From positions 116,758,088 to 116,822,087 of the forward strand of contig JALGPY010000002.1 in NCBI GenBank assembly GCA_023055425.1: 64,000 nt of DNA, written 5' to 3'. Of the stretch, positions 12,266 through 25,539 are shown one piece after another. Within the stretch, counting starts at the first letter, position 1. The number at the start of each line of letters is the position of its first letter. This DNA comes from Linanthus parryae. Taxonomy: Eukaryota; Streptophyta; Magnoliopsida; Ericales; Polemoniaceae. A program made the position numbers and the translations under genes. The notes beneath the pieces were generated by a model. The model did no database searches, was not told the DNA's origin, and was given only the letters and a program-made list of their open reading frames with translations.

Positions 12266-13913
12266 TGCAACGACCCCCTTATCCGGCTCGGACGAGACGG
12301 GGAGGCCGGTGCTAAATGTAATGGCGGAACATCAAAAGCACAACATTCAAACATATATATTACATACTATTAAAAATTACACGCGATCTCAAGTCTGTTA
12401 CACGTCCTATTATACATTATTCTAACATTATTCATACTATGCTACAACTTGTGACGGAACTTCCCTTAGTGAGTCTCGTACCCGGTCATGCCATAGTCGT
12501 CTTCTTCTAAACCTGCGGGGGAAGGAAACAAAGACCGCAGTTTTCTAAAATCAGCATAAAGTACTGAGTAAGTAAACACCCTCCGGAGGATAGAGCATTA
12601 TTTTATTTCATGTCAAAATACAAGGAAGGATAAGTCAGAAAAGTATAAACTTGATGAGTAACATAAGAATGCAAATAAACTCTTATCTTTGAAACTTTCT
12701 TTCTTATTCTGTAGCGGGAAGTGATATCCCGATTATCTCTTCTTTCTCTTTATAAACTTCCTTGTCTCATAGAAAAACCATTTTTAACTTTGTTGATATG
12801 GGGAAAGATCTACTATACTATCACTAGCTACCATGCCCTTAACTACTGGCAGCCCCCAAAGACTTCTTGCGGCCAGAGGGGTGAGTACATGGAGACACCC
12901 GGCAGGTTGCGACCGGGTTAAAATAATAGGGGTCGAGTGACCAAAGTCAACACAACAAGAATAATAAGTTTCTCCCGTACAACTCTTTCCACTTTACGTT
13001 ATTACATTTTATTATTCTAGTGTGACAATTTCAAAAGAAGTAATTCAACTCGTAAATAAATCTCAAGTAAAACATGTATATATCACAAAAACACATTTTG
13101 AGACAAATATTAAAAATCATATTAGGACACGAAATGAGTTAGGCACGCTAGGCTAGGCATATTTACTTACCTTGATCCTTAGCAATTTCGCACGTAAAGT
13201 CTCCTAGAACGTCACGTGGCCCTCGTTTACAAACTTGTCACCTACACGTTAAATTTCTTTATTTGATCACGAGTTTATCGACACAAATATATAATTGGAA
13301 ATTCTTACAACCTTATCAGGTTTTATTTGAAATCTCTTTAATTCTCCCCCTGTATTAATATTTTTAATAATATTATAAATTGTAATATTATATAGAAACA
13401 CATATTTTAAGCCCATAAACTTTTAATAATTATTAAATACTAATTTCACCAACATATCTATTTTTAAGTAACCAAAAAATTGTTTAATAACTACCATTAT
13501 GAACTTATCCATTTATTTATCAAATTTATAAAATTAATTATGGAAATTATTTATAATATTTTTAGTAACAAATACAAGTTGGGAGAGATTATTATTTTTT
13601 ATTAGTACAAATAAATATTTGTTATTAATTGATAAAACCGTTAATTCTAAATTCTAAAATATTTCTTATTTACCAACTAATTTAAAATACACCGAAAATC
13701 AATAATTACAAATCATGCTTTTGTGCTTGTTTATTTTCAAGAACATAAATTCTATTTAGCTACTTCCTATTTTATCTATATTATTTAATTATTTGAATTA
13801 ATTTCTATTTTGCTATTATTACTATCATTATTATTACTGTTACTATTACTATCATTATTTCTATTATAATTACTATTAGTATTATTATCACTATTAGTAT
13901 TATCATTATTCTT

Positions 13914-14283
<370 letters not shown>

Positions 14284-14559
14284 TAGAATAGTAGCTACAA
14301 AGTGTAGAAATTAATTTAAACCTTAAAATCATATTTTTATTTTATTTTTATATTATCAGATTGCTAAATAGCAAAAAAACCCCCAAGTTTTACTGAAATA
14401 GCAGAAATACCCCCCAATTATAACTTAAATAGTTTCTGAAAATGACATCTACCACCCCTTAAGCATGAATTTTCAATTTGATCCATCTAAACGTGAATCT
14501 AAGCATCAATACATGATTTTGATTATGTAAATAGACTCAGGGCGAAGAGTAGAGCGTAG

Positions 14560-15500
14560 CGGTACCAAAAATCACGCGAAACGGTCAAAAATCGCGTCGG
14601 GTCAAGATGCCGATCGGCAGTGTCGGAGGTGGAGCTCGACGGAGTTGTTCCGGCGACTCTTGGGCGCGGCTAAGCACTTCTGGACCCTGGTCGAGCCTTC
14701 TGGAGGCTAGGGGAATGGATAGATAGAGGTGGGTGGCGATGGTGAAGCTCCACCGAAAGCTCTGCCGGCTTTAATGGTGGCCGACGGCGGCAGCGGTGGT
14801 GCTCTGTTTTGAGCGGCTGCTGCATCTGTAATCTTTCTCTCTTTCTCTGTTTTGGGTCGCGAAGGAGAGGGGTTTAAGAGAGAGTAGGACAGAGGAGAAG
14901 GGATGGAGTTGGTGGTGCTTCGGATGGTCCTCGCCGGAAGTTGCAGCGGCGGTGGAGGTGGTTTCTAGCCACTGCTGCTGCTGTTTGGTGTTTCTGTTCA
15001 TGACAGAGATCAAGGGAGAGGGAGAAACAGAGGGAAAGCAGAGAAGAACAAGGTGGGGGTGGTGGAGGTGCTTTCGGTGGCCTTCTCCGATGGTGGCAGC
15101 GGCGGTGTGGTGGCGGCTCTGTCTAGCTGCTGCTGCTGCTGCTGCCTCTGTTTCTGGGCAGAGAATAGAGTCAGAAAGAGAGAAGAGGTGGAGAGAGAGA
15201 AAAACAGAGAGCTAAGGAAGAGGAGAAGGTTTGGTTGGTGGTGGTGATGTTCTCGGTGGTGGTGGTGATTCTTGCCGGAGGTGAAGAAGAAGAGTGTGAT
15301 GGTGATGGTGATGGTGATGGTGGTGGTTGGTGTGGTCTGTCGAAGAGAATGAGAGACAGAGGGAGGGTTTTATAGGGGAGAAAAGTGATGGAAGAGGCGG
15401 CGGCGGTGTAGTTGTCGGGGGGTTTGGTTTGCCGAAGAGAAAAGTAGGAAGAAGAGAAGTTGAAGAAGAAGGAGAAGAAAACAAATAGGAAGGAGACAAA
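14560..15500. other. GC-rich block within the solo LTR
   Basis: This block is rich in GGTGG, GAGAGA and GATGGT repeats, including a (GGTGAT)n run at 15297-15325, and is open in several frames on both strands. The frames are low-complexity and resemble no protein I recognise. The relative at 53281-55732 has a comparable block at 54850-55450, so this is a feature of the LTR family rather than a gene. Confidence 0.6.
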
Positions 15501-15780
15501 ACTTGAAAAAAAAATCTGGTGATGATAACTTTAGAAATTATTGAGTGTGGCTACACCAACTAGTTGAGAAGTCACGCGGTGGCTTTACCCCTTTACGAAT
15601 AAAATTACTAAATTGTTCGTGCAATTACTTACAAATACGACGCAACATTTTACAAAAAATTTCTTAACTATAAAATATAATAATTTATACAACTCTTATT
15701 TTTATTTTACGACTAAATTCATATTTAATTTGTCAATTTACCAATTTACCCCTAAATATTTTACGGGGTATTACAAATTG

Positions 15781-16535
15781 TGGTGACCTAAGCTTCATGC
15801 CCATTAAGTCTTCTCATTCCGGGAAGGTCCTTTTAATACCTGACTCTTCGGGCGGAGAGGACGGCTCTCCACATCTTGAACAAGGTGACAGGAGTTCATC
15901 AATTAGTAACTTATTATTATGATGCTCATTACACATATCACCAACGTAATCTGCAGTGTAAATTGCTACCAATTCCTGATTACTCTCCACCTGGCAAATT
16001 TCCGTGTAAACAACATATTATCGGACATTGTGCGGAAGTTAAGAAAAGAGACTTTCCGAAAATTCAGAAATTGATCGGGGGTCTATCCATAATTCTCTAT
16101 CTTTGCATAAATTGCAAAGAATGACATCATAAAACTCTCTCTGTATTACAAGGTTTGGTGTGGAGAACCTGCCACAAGTGTTTGTGAAAGTATGGAAGGC
16201 TCGCCTTTAATAGACACATGGTGGGTCCCGTTTTAATGTTTTATTTTTTGGGGCAAACCTTGTAATATTACGGTTTGCACTAGTGGACTTTTTCTTATAC
16301 GTGTACGGTAGAGAAATGTCAAACTTTCTGATTGAATTAGACATAAACTGATGGGATTAAAGCTAAAAACTCACAATTATATGCACAAATAAGTGTCACT
16401 ACATGAAAATGAAGAAGATATAAAATTTAACTTTATATCATTTCAACATCGCGTCATTTGTAAAGCAATGTCAGAAGCATATGTGATGTTTTATGAATAG
16501 CATAAGGTCTAAAATTTAATAATTTATATAAAAGA

Positions 16536-16569
<34 letters not shown>

Positions 16570-17447
16570 TTGATGTTAAGCTTTACATCAAATCAATATT
16601 GGACGTTCGAACGTCCATTTTCATTTATCATAAGTGGTAAATTCTTATGCTTATCATTTAAGCCCTCTCTAACAGCAGTCGCTGCAGTATTCAATACTTC
16701 AGCAAACTGTTATGTTGGTAAGATAATTTTTTGTTGGGTAAGTCGTCCATCTGAACTCACTTGAGATACAGACTTTCTTGCGTCTTCTAGTACCTCTATA
16801 TGGGTTGTTGAGTGTCTACCGTATCAACCCGTTGAAAAATATGACCCAGGCCCGGGACAAATTACCCTTGGTACAATTCTATAGTACACGTTAAATGAAG
16901 ATGTTGACCTGCATATTGCTGGTGTCTTCGCGGCTCGGCTGACATTACAAACATCAACATCCGCCTCCTTGAAATATGGACTACGAATGATTATTTCATG
17001 CATTTTAATTGTTATATTTCCAATACTCTTTGAAAATTACATCTTCAAATTTGACTTTATTTGACAAAATCTCCTAATGGTCATCAAGTTGCAGTCCTCA
17101 AGGGTAGTATGTTTTCCAAGGACAATCACTCTCCCTGGAAGAGAAGTGAGATTTTGAATAAAAAATGCCATCACGATGATGATATTCCTAATAAGAATTG
17201 CTTATAAAGAAAGAAAATATTCCAAGTTCGTGTATAAATAATGCTGACTTTTGATAACATTATTGTTTATTGGATCACAATGTGTAACCCTGATATGAGT
17301 TATGAGACTCTGATGTGTGCATATCGTAATTTCATGGACTGGACTTGTGAAAATATTTTATTTGTAACCCTTTATGGGCCTATCTTTTAAATGTTATGTT
17401 GTTATTTTCTTTAATAGGCTATGAGTGTATACTACTGCCACATTTAG
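15781..17447. other. Intergenic DNA with repeat copy 2 and a poly-A run
   Basis: 15985-16700 is the second copy of the old repeat seen at 10667-11452. A run of 30 A residues lies at 16537-16566. 17285-17420 is an inverted copy of 11395-12090 without the MITE. No gene is recognised; the short open frames have no protein character. Confidence 0.6.
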
Positions 17448-17830
17448 TGCTTGTTTGGTATCGCCTGATTAAAACCGGCATCTTTTAAACAATTTCATTT
17501 GTTATGACTACAAATTCAAAGATGATAATAGACATATTAAAATAATCTATGTGCAATTACAGAATCTCCAAAATTGGGGATTTTGTAGCTGATAATCTCT
17601 AAAATCTAATTTTTTATTTTTTTTCACTAGCATGATCACAGTTCTATTATAAATATCTGTATTCAATTAGTTGACTATTAGACTCTCTAAATTTTGTTAA
17701 ATGACTCAATTTAGCTATCTATATAAGTTCAACTCATACCAAACCTATTGTGATTTTTAGTTCATGTGGATTTTTCACCCAGATTATTTTCAGTTGATCT
17801 TTCAGATTTTCAGCTGATACCAAACATGGC
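17448..17830. mobile_element. Candidate MITE with GATACCAAAC termini
   Basis: GTTTGGTATCGCCTGA near 17452 is mirrored by TCAGCTGATACCAAAC ending near 17825, an imperfect inverted terminal repeat around about 380 bp of AT-rich non-coding DNA. This is typical of plant hAT or PIF/Harbinger MITEs. No clean target-site duplicate could be fixed, so the ends and family are uncertain. Confidence 0.5.
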
Positions 17831-17974
17831 GTCATAGTTTATTACTATTGTTGGGAAGGTGATTAAATAGCTTTCAACATATTTACGTACTCTTAGACTA
17901 CACATAGATTGCATAAGATAACCCAAATTCTTAGAAGAACTACACCAGTGCCCCTCCATTTCTATTATAAATAA

Positions 17975-18002
17975 CTAGGCGATACCCCGCGATCGCGCGG
18001 GT
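17975..18002 (-). other. Helitron 3' terminus with hairpin
   Basis: On the plus strand the sequence reads CTAGGCGATACCCCGCGATC and then GCGCGGGT. On the minus strand this gives a 6-bp GC stem with a four-base loop, a ten-base spacer and terminal CTAG, next to a host T at 17974. It closely resembles the plus-strand terminus at 31942-31973. Confidence 0.8.
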
Positions 18003-18060
18003 CTGCCATAAGTTCAATTTGTTTACTTTTAAGAATATAATTATAAACTAAATTTATCTA

Positions 18061-18560
18061 GGGTAATATACACTAACCCTAAATGCAAAATGCATTTTGG
18101 GAAACAAAACCCCCTGCACTTTCAATTTCCCACTACAGCCCCCTGCAATATACATCCGTGGGACACATAACCCCCTGCAGTTTCAATTTCCCACTAAACC
18201 CCTTGCAATATACATATGTGGGACACTTAAACTTAAGTTGATAACCAGGATCAAATTTCTAACATAAACTTATCGCGTGCTAATGACGCGATAATCTTTG
18301 AATTTATGTTTTCTTCGTCCATAGAGGTAGCACATGAATAGCATGCAATGAATTTCAGTTAGAAATTTTACTCCCGTCATCAATTTGGGGTTAAGTGTCC
18401 CACAAATGTATATTGCAAGGGGTTTTGTGGGAAATCGAAACTGCAGGGGTTATGTGTCCCACGGATGTATATTGCAGGGGGTTGTAGTCGGAAATTGAAA
18501 GTGTAGGGGGGTTTTGTGTCCCAAAATGCATTTTACATGTAGGTTTAGTGTCCATTACCC
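18061..18560. mobile_element. MULE-type foldback MITE with 9-bp target-site duplication
   Basis: The element starts GGGTAATATACACTAACCC and ends with the inverted equivalent ...GTCCATTACCC. It is flanked by ATTTATCTA at 18052-18060 and 18561-18569. The inverted arms extend well over 100 bp and carry repeated CCCCCTGCA and CCACGGATGTATATTGCA type motifs. A 9-bp duplication with long inverted repeats is the Mutator-like signature. It has no coding capacity and sits inside the Helitron span, so it is the later insertion. Confidence 0.9.
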
Positions 18561-18569
18561 ATTTATCTA

Positions 18570-20635
18570 ACTGTATTAGGAAAAATCCTATTAAAAAAAT
18601 ACACCAAATTTGACCGGGATTCTTGGGAAGTAATCATGTTAATTTATTGTACCACTTGTGTTCTTGATGTTGAGCTCTAATTGAATCTCAGGTGGAAGAA
18701 GTAAAGAAAATAATAACATGATCCAGTATACATATAAGAAAATTAAATTAAATTTAAACCATTATAAAGCTTACTTCTTACAAAATCACTTTCATTTAAT
18801 AAAAAATCTATTTGAAAACTATCAAAATATTTTTATTCAATCTTCTTATATTTTTGAGGCATTATTGTTTTATTTTTTTGAGGTAAGAAAATTTGTTACT
18901 TTGTGATGGTTGAATTGCAATTATTTTTATTTTTTTCAAGTGAAATGGCATAACATGTCTTATGAAATGCTTTTCATGTCTTGTCTCTGAACAACATGAA
19001 ATTCCTCTAAAATCACTAAGGAAATCATTAAAGTGAAAACTAAGCACAACGTGATCCATATTTTTCACATAAAATAATAACATAATATCGAAAATTATAT
19101 CACTGTCAGCGTGGTTTGATGTACTAAAGAATATGAAGAGAAATCAAACCAATGACCTTTCATAAAAGGCATGACTTCAAATGTTGTATGAAATGCTTGA
19201 TTTATCTTGCTCAAAATGCAGATATTCGGAAAAAAATACTAACAATTTTTTATGCGCGAAATCTCAATGATGGTAGTGATGTGGATAGTGGATTTTACCT
19301 GAGAGATCACGTACAACTGATTCTCAAGACTATGTTCATAAAGAATAAAACAAATTATAGGTAGGTAAAAGATAGTACCAAAAAAATCAATTATAAATTT
19401 TTATTTCACCTTCATTTGTTTATTTATGGGATAAAGATGATGTTGATATTCCTCTAAAATAGAATAATAATATTTGACCAGCAGTTTTATCCTCATTTAA
19501 TAGTAAATAAAAATTTATCATTTAAATACATTTTAGGTGATAGACAATTTTAAAATTCATGCGCATTCATAATTTTTCTCTTATGTAACTCCTAGAAATA
19601 TAATGAATTAACGTTTTCTTTATTTAATATTTATAAAATATTAACCAAATGCTCCTAACAAACTCTCTCAACTTAAAAGTAAATCCGCTCATTATTTTAT
19701 AAATGTAAATCAGCTCATCCCATTTCAGAAAAAAAATAAAGAATGTTCCAATAAGAGTGTTTCGTTCTTACCTTAGTCAAAACTGTGAAACATGAAAAAT
19801 ACTGTGTTTCTATTTTATTTTTTTGAGAAAAAAATACCATGTTTCCAAGAGAGTCAAGAAATTACAACTTTTACATAAAATGTGAAAATTGTAGATTTGG
19901 ATGAACACTAATTTTTTTGTTTATCATAATTATTTTCATATTCGAGACGATTTCACGTAAAAGTGTGGTTCAAAATTTTATCATCATTCATAAAAATCAC
20001 TTACCATAGTTCTATTAGTCTTGGAACCTAGATATGTGGTTTAATTTGCGGGGAATGTGACCACTTTGAGTTTGATCTCCAGTTCGTGAACTAATTTAAT
20101 GAAAATATATATAATTATACCATTTTAATGTGATTCAATGGTGCATCTATGATATGTCATTCATGAAGGTTGATAAGATCCTACAATTGAGCAACACCTG
20201 AGGATATGAATTTTATTTTTTTCTGCTGAAATTAAAATAAAAGAATGTAAGGATTATTCTCTTTTTTCATTTGATAAAATTTTATCCTTATAGTATCACT
20301 TTTGGACCAAAATAAACTTGACATTATCTAATGATACTATTTCCATCCTTTACAAAAGTGACAACCAAAAATAAAAATAATTGATAGTAACTTTAAAAGT
20401 AAATTAATGCAAATTGATAAACATAAGTGAGAACGGACAATGTTTTGCAATTACCGAATTTGTACTGTCAATAATCATAAACTCATGAATAATATTGACA
20501 TAAGTTTATTCATGCCGCAAACCAAAAATTTTAGAATATTGCCAGAGCAGATCAAAACTCGTTAAAAAGTTGCTTGAATACAATAGACCTATTGTGCGTT
20601 TTGTGCACATATTTATTACGAAAACGGTAATCTAA
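18570..20635. other. AT-rich Helitron interior, no gene recognised
   Basis: This stretch is AT-rich throughout. It contains only short open frames without recognisable protein character and no long repeat shared with the rest of the window. Confidence 0.5.
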
Positions 20636-20932
20636 AATGAATTTTTGATAAGACATATAATATTATAAGTGATAACATTATTAAAACGATGATATGGACG
20701 TCATATTTATTACAACATACTGAGAAAGTCTAACTGTAGATCGTCACTATACAAATAGTCGTCCATGTAATATTTTGGAGCATCGTGCTGGTACAACGAT
20801 TACATGTTTTCTTTTTCATTTTTCTATCCCTTTTTGTACCTATCTTCACCACTAATTTGAGAAACCTTGATGAGTACGGACAATATTTTTCAATTACCAG
20901 ATTTCTTATGTCAAGATTATTAAACTTACACG

Positions 20933-20936
<4 letters not shown>

Positions 20937-20978
<42 letters not shown>
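20937..20978. repeat. (TA)n microsatellite
   Basis: About 20 TA units sit within repeat unit 1. Unit 2 has CACACACA and GAGAGAGA at the same place (21758-21786), so the locus is a shared mutational hot spot. Confidence 0.95.
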
Positions 20979-20980
<2 letters not shown>

Positions 20981-21061
20981 AAAGTGAATTATTGATTTAG
21001 CGAATAATATTCTTATATCACATTAGATATGAAACAAATCATCTTAATTGATAACAATGGT

Positions 21062-21159
21062 GCAGCTAGGGTGGTAGCTCAAGTGGTAGAGCGTTGGAAG
21101 CCCCTACATGAAGTCCCGGGTTCAAACCCGGTAGGCGAAAAAACAATTTTTTAAAAAAG
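21062..21159 (+). mobile_element. Short tRNA-derived SINE (98 bp)
   Basis: The insert has an A-box-like GGTAGCTCAAGTGGTAGAGC near 21073-21092 and a B-box GGTTCAAACCC at 21119-21129, spaced as in a tRNA-type RNA polymerase III promoter. It ends in an A/T-rich tail. The 16-bp duplicate AATTGATAACAATGGT flanks it at 21046-21061 and 21160-21175, typical of LINE-driven target-primed insertion. The parallel repeat unit at about 21851 lacks it. It is too short at the 3' side and too poorly paired in the acceptor stem to be a functional tRNA gene. Confidence 0.85.
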
Positions 21160-24100
21160 AATTGATAACAATGGTAAAACAATAAAGTGCATTATTTAAT
21201 CATATTAAAATACTAAGAAAGTGTAATTGTAAGACATCAATATAAATAGTAACTTGTAATAATGTGTAGAGTCGTAATGGTGCCACGATTATACATTTTA
21301 TGTCCATTTTCATTTATTCGTTGTTGTGTGGAGTCGGAATGGAAGTATTATCAATCATTACATTTTTCATCATGTGATGTAATTTTTTTACATCGCTAAA
21401 AACGTTATTACAATATTTGATGCATGTTTTCTATATATATAAGTGATCCGATTTTCTTGTATAACAGATAAATTTATATTGGTAATTCTAAATTTTTCTT
21501 TCTCTTTCTTGAATAAAAGTATTTTTTAATTATTTCACATCATTTGCCCAATGTAATTGGTTCAGTATTTTAATCTTCGGACATAAATTTTATCAATTAA
21601 GCTCTATTATGGACCATGTAGAGGTTAAATGGTGTATTATGGAATTGATAATGTAATATTTGTATTTGCATATTAAATTATGCAAATCGTAATGAGCATG
21701 GGCAATATTTTTCAATCCCCAGATTTCTTATGTCAAGATTTTTAAACTTACACGATAACACACACACACACATAGAGAGAGAGAGAAAAGTGAATTATTG
21801 ATTACGCGAATAATATTGTTATTTCATATTGGATATGAAATAGAGCATCTTAATTGACAAAAATAGTAAAAAAAAATAAAGTGCATTATTTAATCATATT
21901 AAAATACTAAAAAAGTGTAATCATAAGACATCAATATATAAATAGTTAATTGTAATAATGTGTAGAGTCGTAATGGTGACACGAGTATACGTTTTATGCT
22001 CATTTTCAGTTATCTGTTGTTGTCTTCAATCAGAATGGGAGTATTATCAATTGTTATATTTTTCATCATGTGATGTAATATTCTTACATTGCTAAAATGT
22101 TATTACAATATTTGATGCAAGTTTTTGTATTTATATAAGTTATTAGATTTTCTTTTATAACAGATAAACTTCAATTGATAATTCTAAATTTTTCTTTCTC
22201 TTTCTTAAATAAAAGTATTTTTTTTTATTTCATACCATTTGCCCAACATAATTGGTTAAGCATTTTCGTCTTGGAACATAAACTTTATCAATTCAGCTCT
22301 ATGATGGACCATGTAGAAGTTACACGGTGTATTATGAAATTGATAATGTAACACTTGTATTTTCATATTAAATTATGAATTTTACTTATAATACAAAATA
22401 TCTAAATTACGTTATTAGTTGCTGCAAAAAGGTCTTATATCAATTCATCTCTATGATGGACCATGTAGCTGTTAAACGGTGTATTATGAATTAATAATAT
22501 AATATTTGTATTTGCATATTAAAATATGAATTTTACTTGTCATACAATACATCCAAAATACGTTATTAGTTGCTGAAAAAAGATCTTATAATTAGAAATT
22601 TACTAACTTATTTTATTATTAAAATTATTCAGAGAATAATATTGAATTTTGTTATAAGTATTATTTTTAAATTATAATTTAATATGAAAATACAAATATT
22701 ACATTATCAATTTCATAATAAAACGTTTAACCTCTACATGGTCCATCATAGAGGTGTATTGATAAAATGTATGTACGAAGATGAAAATGCTTAACCAAAT
22801 ATGTTGGGCAAATGGTGTGAAATAATTAAAACAAAATTATTAAGAAAGAAAAAGAAAAATTTAAAATTATCAATAGAAATTTATCTGTTATATAAGAAAA
22901 TCTGATCACTTATATAAATACAAAACATCAAATATTGTAATAACTTTTTAACAATGTAAAAAAATTACATCACGTGATGAAAAATATAAAATTTATAATA
23001 CTCCCATTCCAACTGCACAAAACAATAGAAAAATGAAAATGAGCATAAGACGTATAATCGTGGCACCATTACAAATCTATACATTATTACAATTAACTAT
23101 TTATATATTGATGTCTTATGGTTAAACTTTTTTAGTATTTTAATATGATTAAATAATGCACTTTATTGTTTTACTATTGTTATCAATTAAGATGCTCTAT
23201 TTCATATCCAATATGAAATAACAATATTATTCGCTTAATCAATATTATTCGCTTAATAATAACAATAATAAAATAAGTTACTAAATTGCTAATTATAAGA
23301 TCAATACTAAAATAGTGTAACCATAAGAAATCAATATATAGATAGTTAATTTTAACAATTTGTAGAGTCGTAATGGTGCAACGATTATACGTTTTATGCT
23401 CATATTCAATTATCTATTGGTGTGTGCAGTCCGAATGGGAGTATTATAAATTATTATATTTTTCATCACGTGATGTAATTTTTTTTTACATTGCTAAAAA
23501 GTTATTATAATACTGATGCAAGTTTTCTATTTATATAAGTGATCAGATTTTCTTGTATAACAGATAAATTTATATTGATAATTCTAACTTTTTGTTCCCT
23601 TTCTTAAATTAAAATATTTTTTTTAGTTATTTCACACCAATTTGCCCAACATTATTGGTTAAGCATTTTTGTCTTCGGACATAAATTTTATCAATTCAGC
23701 TCTATGACGGACCATGTAGAGGTTAAGTGGTGTATTATGAAATTGATAGTGTAACATTTGTATTTGCATATTAAATTATGAATTTTACTTGTCATACAAT
23801 ACATCCAAAATACGTTATTAGTTGCTGAAAAACGATCTTATATCAATTCAACTCTATGATGAACCATGTAGAGGTTAAATGGTGTATTGTGAAATTGATA
23901 ATGTAATATTTGTATTTGCATATTATTTTCTTCTCATAGAATACATCCAAAATACGTTATTAGTTACTGGAATTAGATCTTGTAATTAGCAATTTAGTAA
24001 CTTATTTTATTATTGTAGTTATTATCCAATTTAGGATTAGCAATTTAGTAACTCATATAAACAAATTAGTAATTAATAGTTGTCACTAAAAGAAAAATGA

Positions 24101-25539
24101 AGAAATTGAATAATAAATACAAATGTGGGGGTTACTTGATGAGTCATTTTCCATGGTGGACATTTACTTTGATAAGTTGGCTCCAAAAATTATTTTCATT
24201 GGTTAAAAATCCAAGTAAGCGATCCACATGTCTTCACCTACAAAAATTAATTTACAAATGGCATATGGAGAGTGAATTTTTCCTCACCTCCAAACTTTTA
24301 TATATAAATATTGAAATTGATAATGTAATTTTGTATTTGCATATTATTTTCTTGTCATATGATGCATCCAAAATACGTTATTAGTTACTGAAATTAGATC
24401 TTGTAATTAGCAATTTAGTCACTTATTTTATTATTGTAGTTATTATCCAATTTAGGATTGCCAATTTAGTAACTCATATAAACAAATTAGTAATTTATAG
24501 TTGTCATTAAAAGAAAAATGAAGGAATTGAATAATAAATACAAATGTGGGGGCTACTTGATGAGTCATTTTCCATGGTGGACATTTACTTTGATACGTTG
24601 GCTCCAAGAATGATTTTCATTGGTTAAAAAATCCAAGTAAGCGATCCACATGTCTTCACCTACAAAAATTAATTGACAAATGGCATATGGATAGTGAATT
24701 TTTCCTCACCTCCTAGCTTTTATATATAAAATATTAAAATATTTTTTTTAGTTATTTCACACCAATTTGCCCAACACAATTAGTTAAGCATTTTTGTCTT
24801 CGGACATAAATTTTATCAATTCACCTCTATGACGGACCATGTAGAGGTTAAATGGTGTATTATGAAATTGATAGTGTAACATTTGTATTCGCATATTAAA
24901 TTATGAATTTTACTTGTCATACAATACATCCAAAATACGTTATTAGTTTCTGAAAAATGATCTTATATCAATCCAGCTCTATGATGAACCATGTAGAGGT
25001 TAAATGGTGTATTATGAAATTGATAATGTAATATTTGTATTTGCATATTATTTTCTTGTCATAGAATACATCCAAAATACGTTATTAGTTACTGAAATTT
25101 GATCTTGTAATTAGCAATTTAGTAACTTATTTTGTTATTGTAGTTATTATCCAATTTAGGATTAGCAATTTACACTACAACAAATTCGGCCTCCGTTGAC
25201 AGAAAAAATTGTCGCTAGAAAGGCCAAATATGTCGGTAGAAATTCTACCGACAAATAATTTTTTGACGGAAAATGGTCACTACAAGTCGGTCGTTAGTAT
25301 TAAGGCCGACAAATCTCAATTACGTCGGCAGAAAAAAAAAAAGCGACATAATTTTTTGTCGACAGTTTAAATCTAACAACAAATTGTTTCTGTCTCTAGT
25401 TTAACTACCGACAAATAAATTCAGTCGTTTATGTAGATAAGTGACAAAAATATTTGTCACCAGTAGATATGATTATATTTTCATGGCGACACACATGTTT
25501 GTCGGCCGTACCACGACAAAATAAAAAAAAAAATATGGA

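Larger units (their letters stand above)
20636..25172. repeat. Tandem and inverted repeat array inside the Helitron
   Basis: A unit of about 0.75 kb recurs. One copy spans about 20866-21690 (with a SINE), a second about 21694-22430, an inverted copy about 22670-23250, and a further direct copy about 23290-23840. Nested in these is a ~150-bp subunit containing GGACCATGTAGAGGTTAAA and ATCCAAAATACGTTATTAG. It is present as adjacent pairs near 22286-22580, 23680-23970 and 24815-25110. Copies differ by scattered substitutions. No protein is encoded. The array probably grew by tandem duplication during or after Helitron movement. Confidence 0.8.

Noticed and set aside
21062..21159. Possible functional tRNA gene
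   Set aside because: A- and B-box motifs are present, but the acceptor stem does not pair. An A-rich tail and 16-bp target duplicates show a SINE insertion.
20636..25172. CRISPR-like direct repeats
   Set aside because: Units are long, diverged and in a plant genome; they are transposon-derived tandem and inverted repeats.
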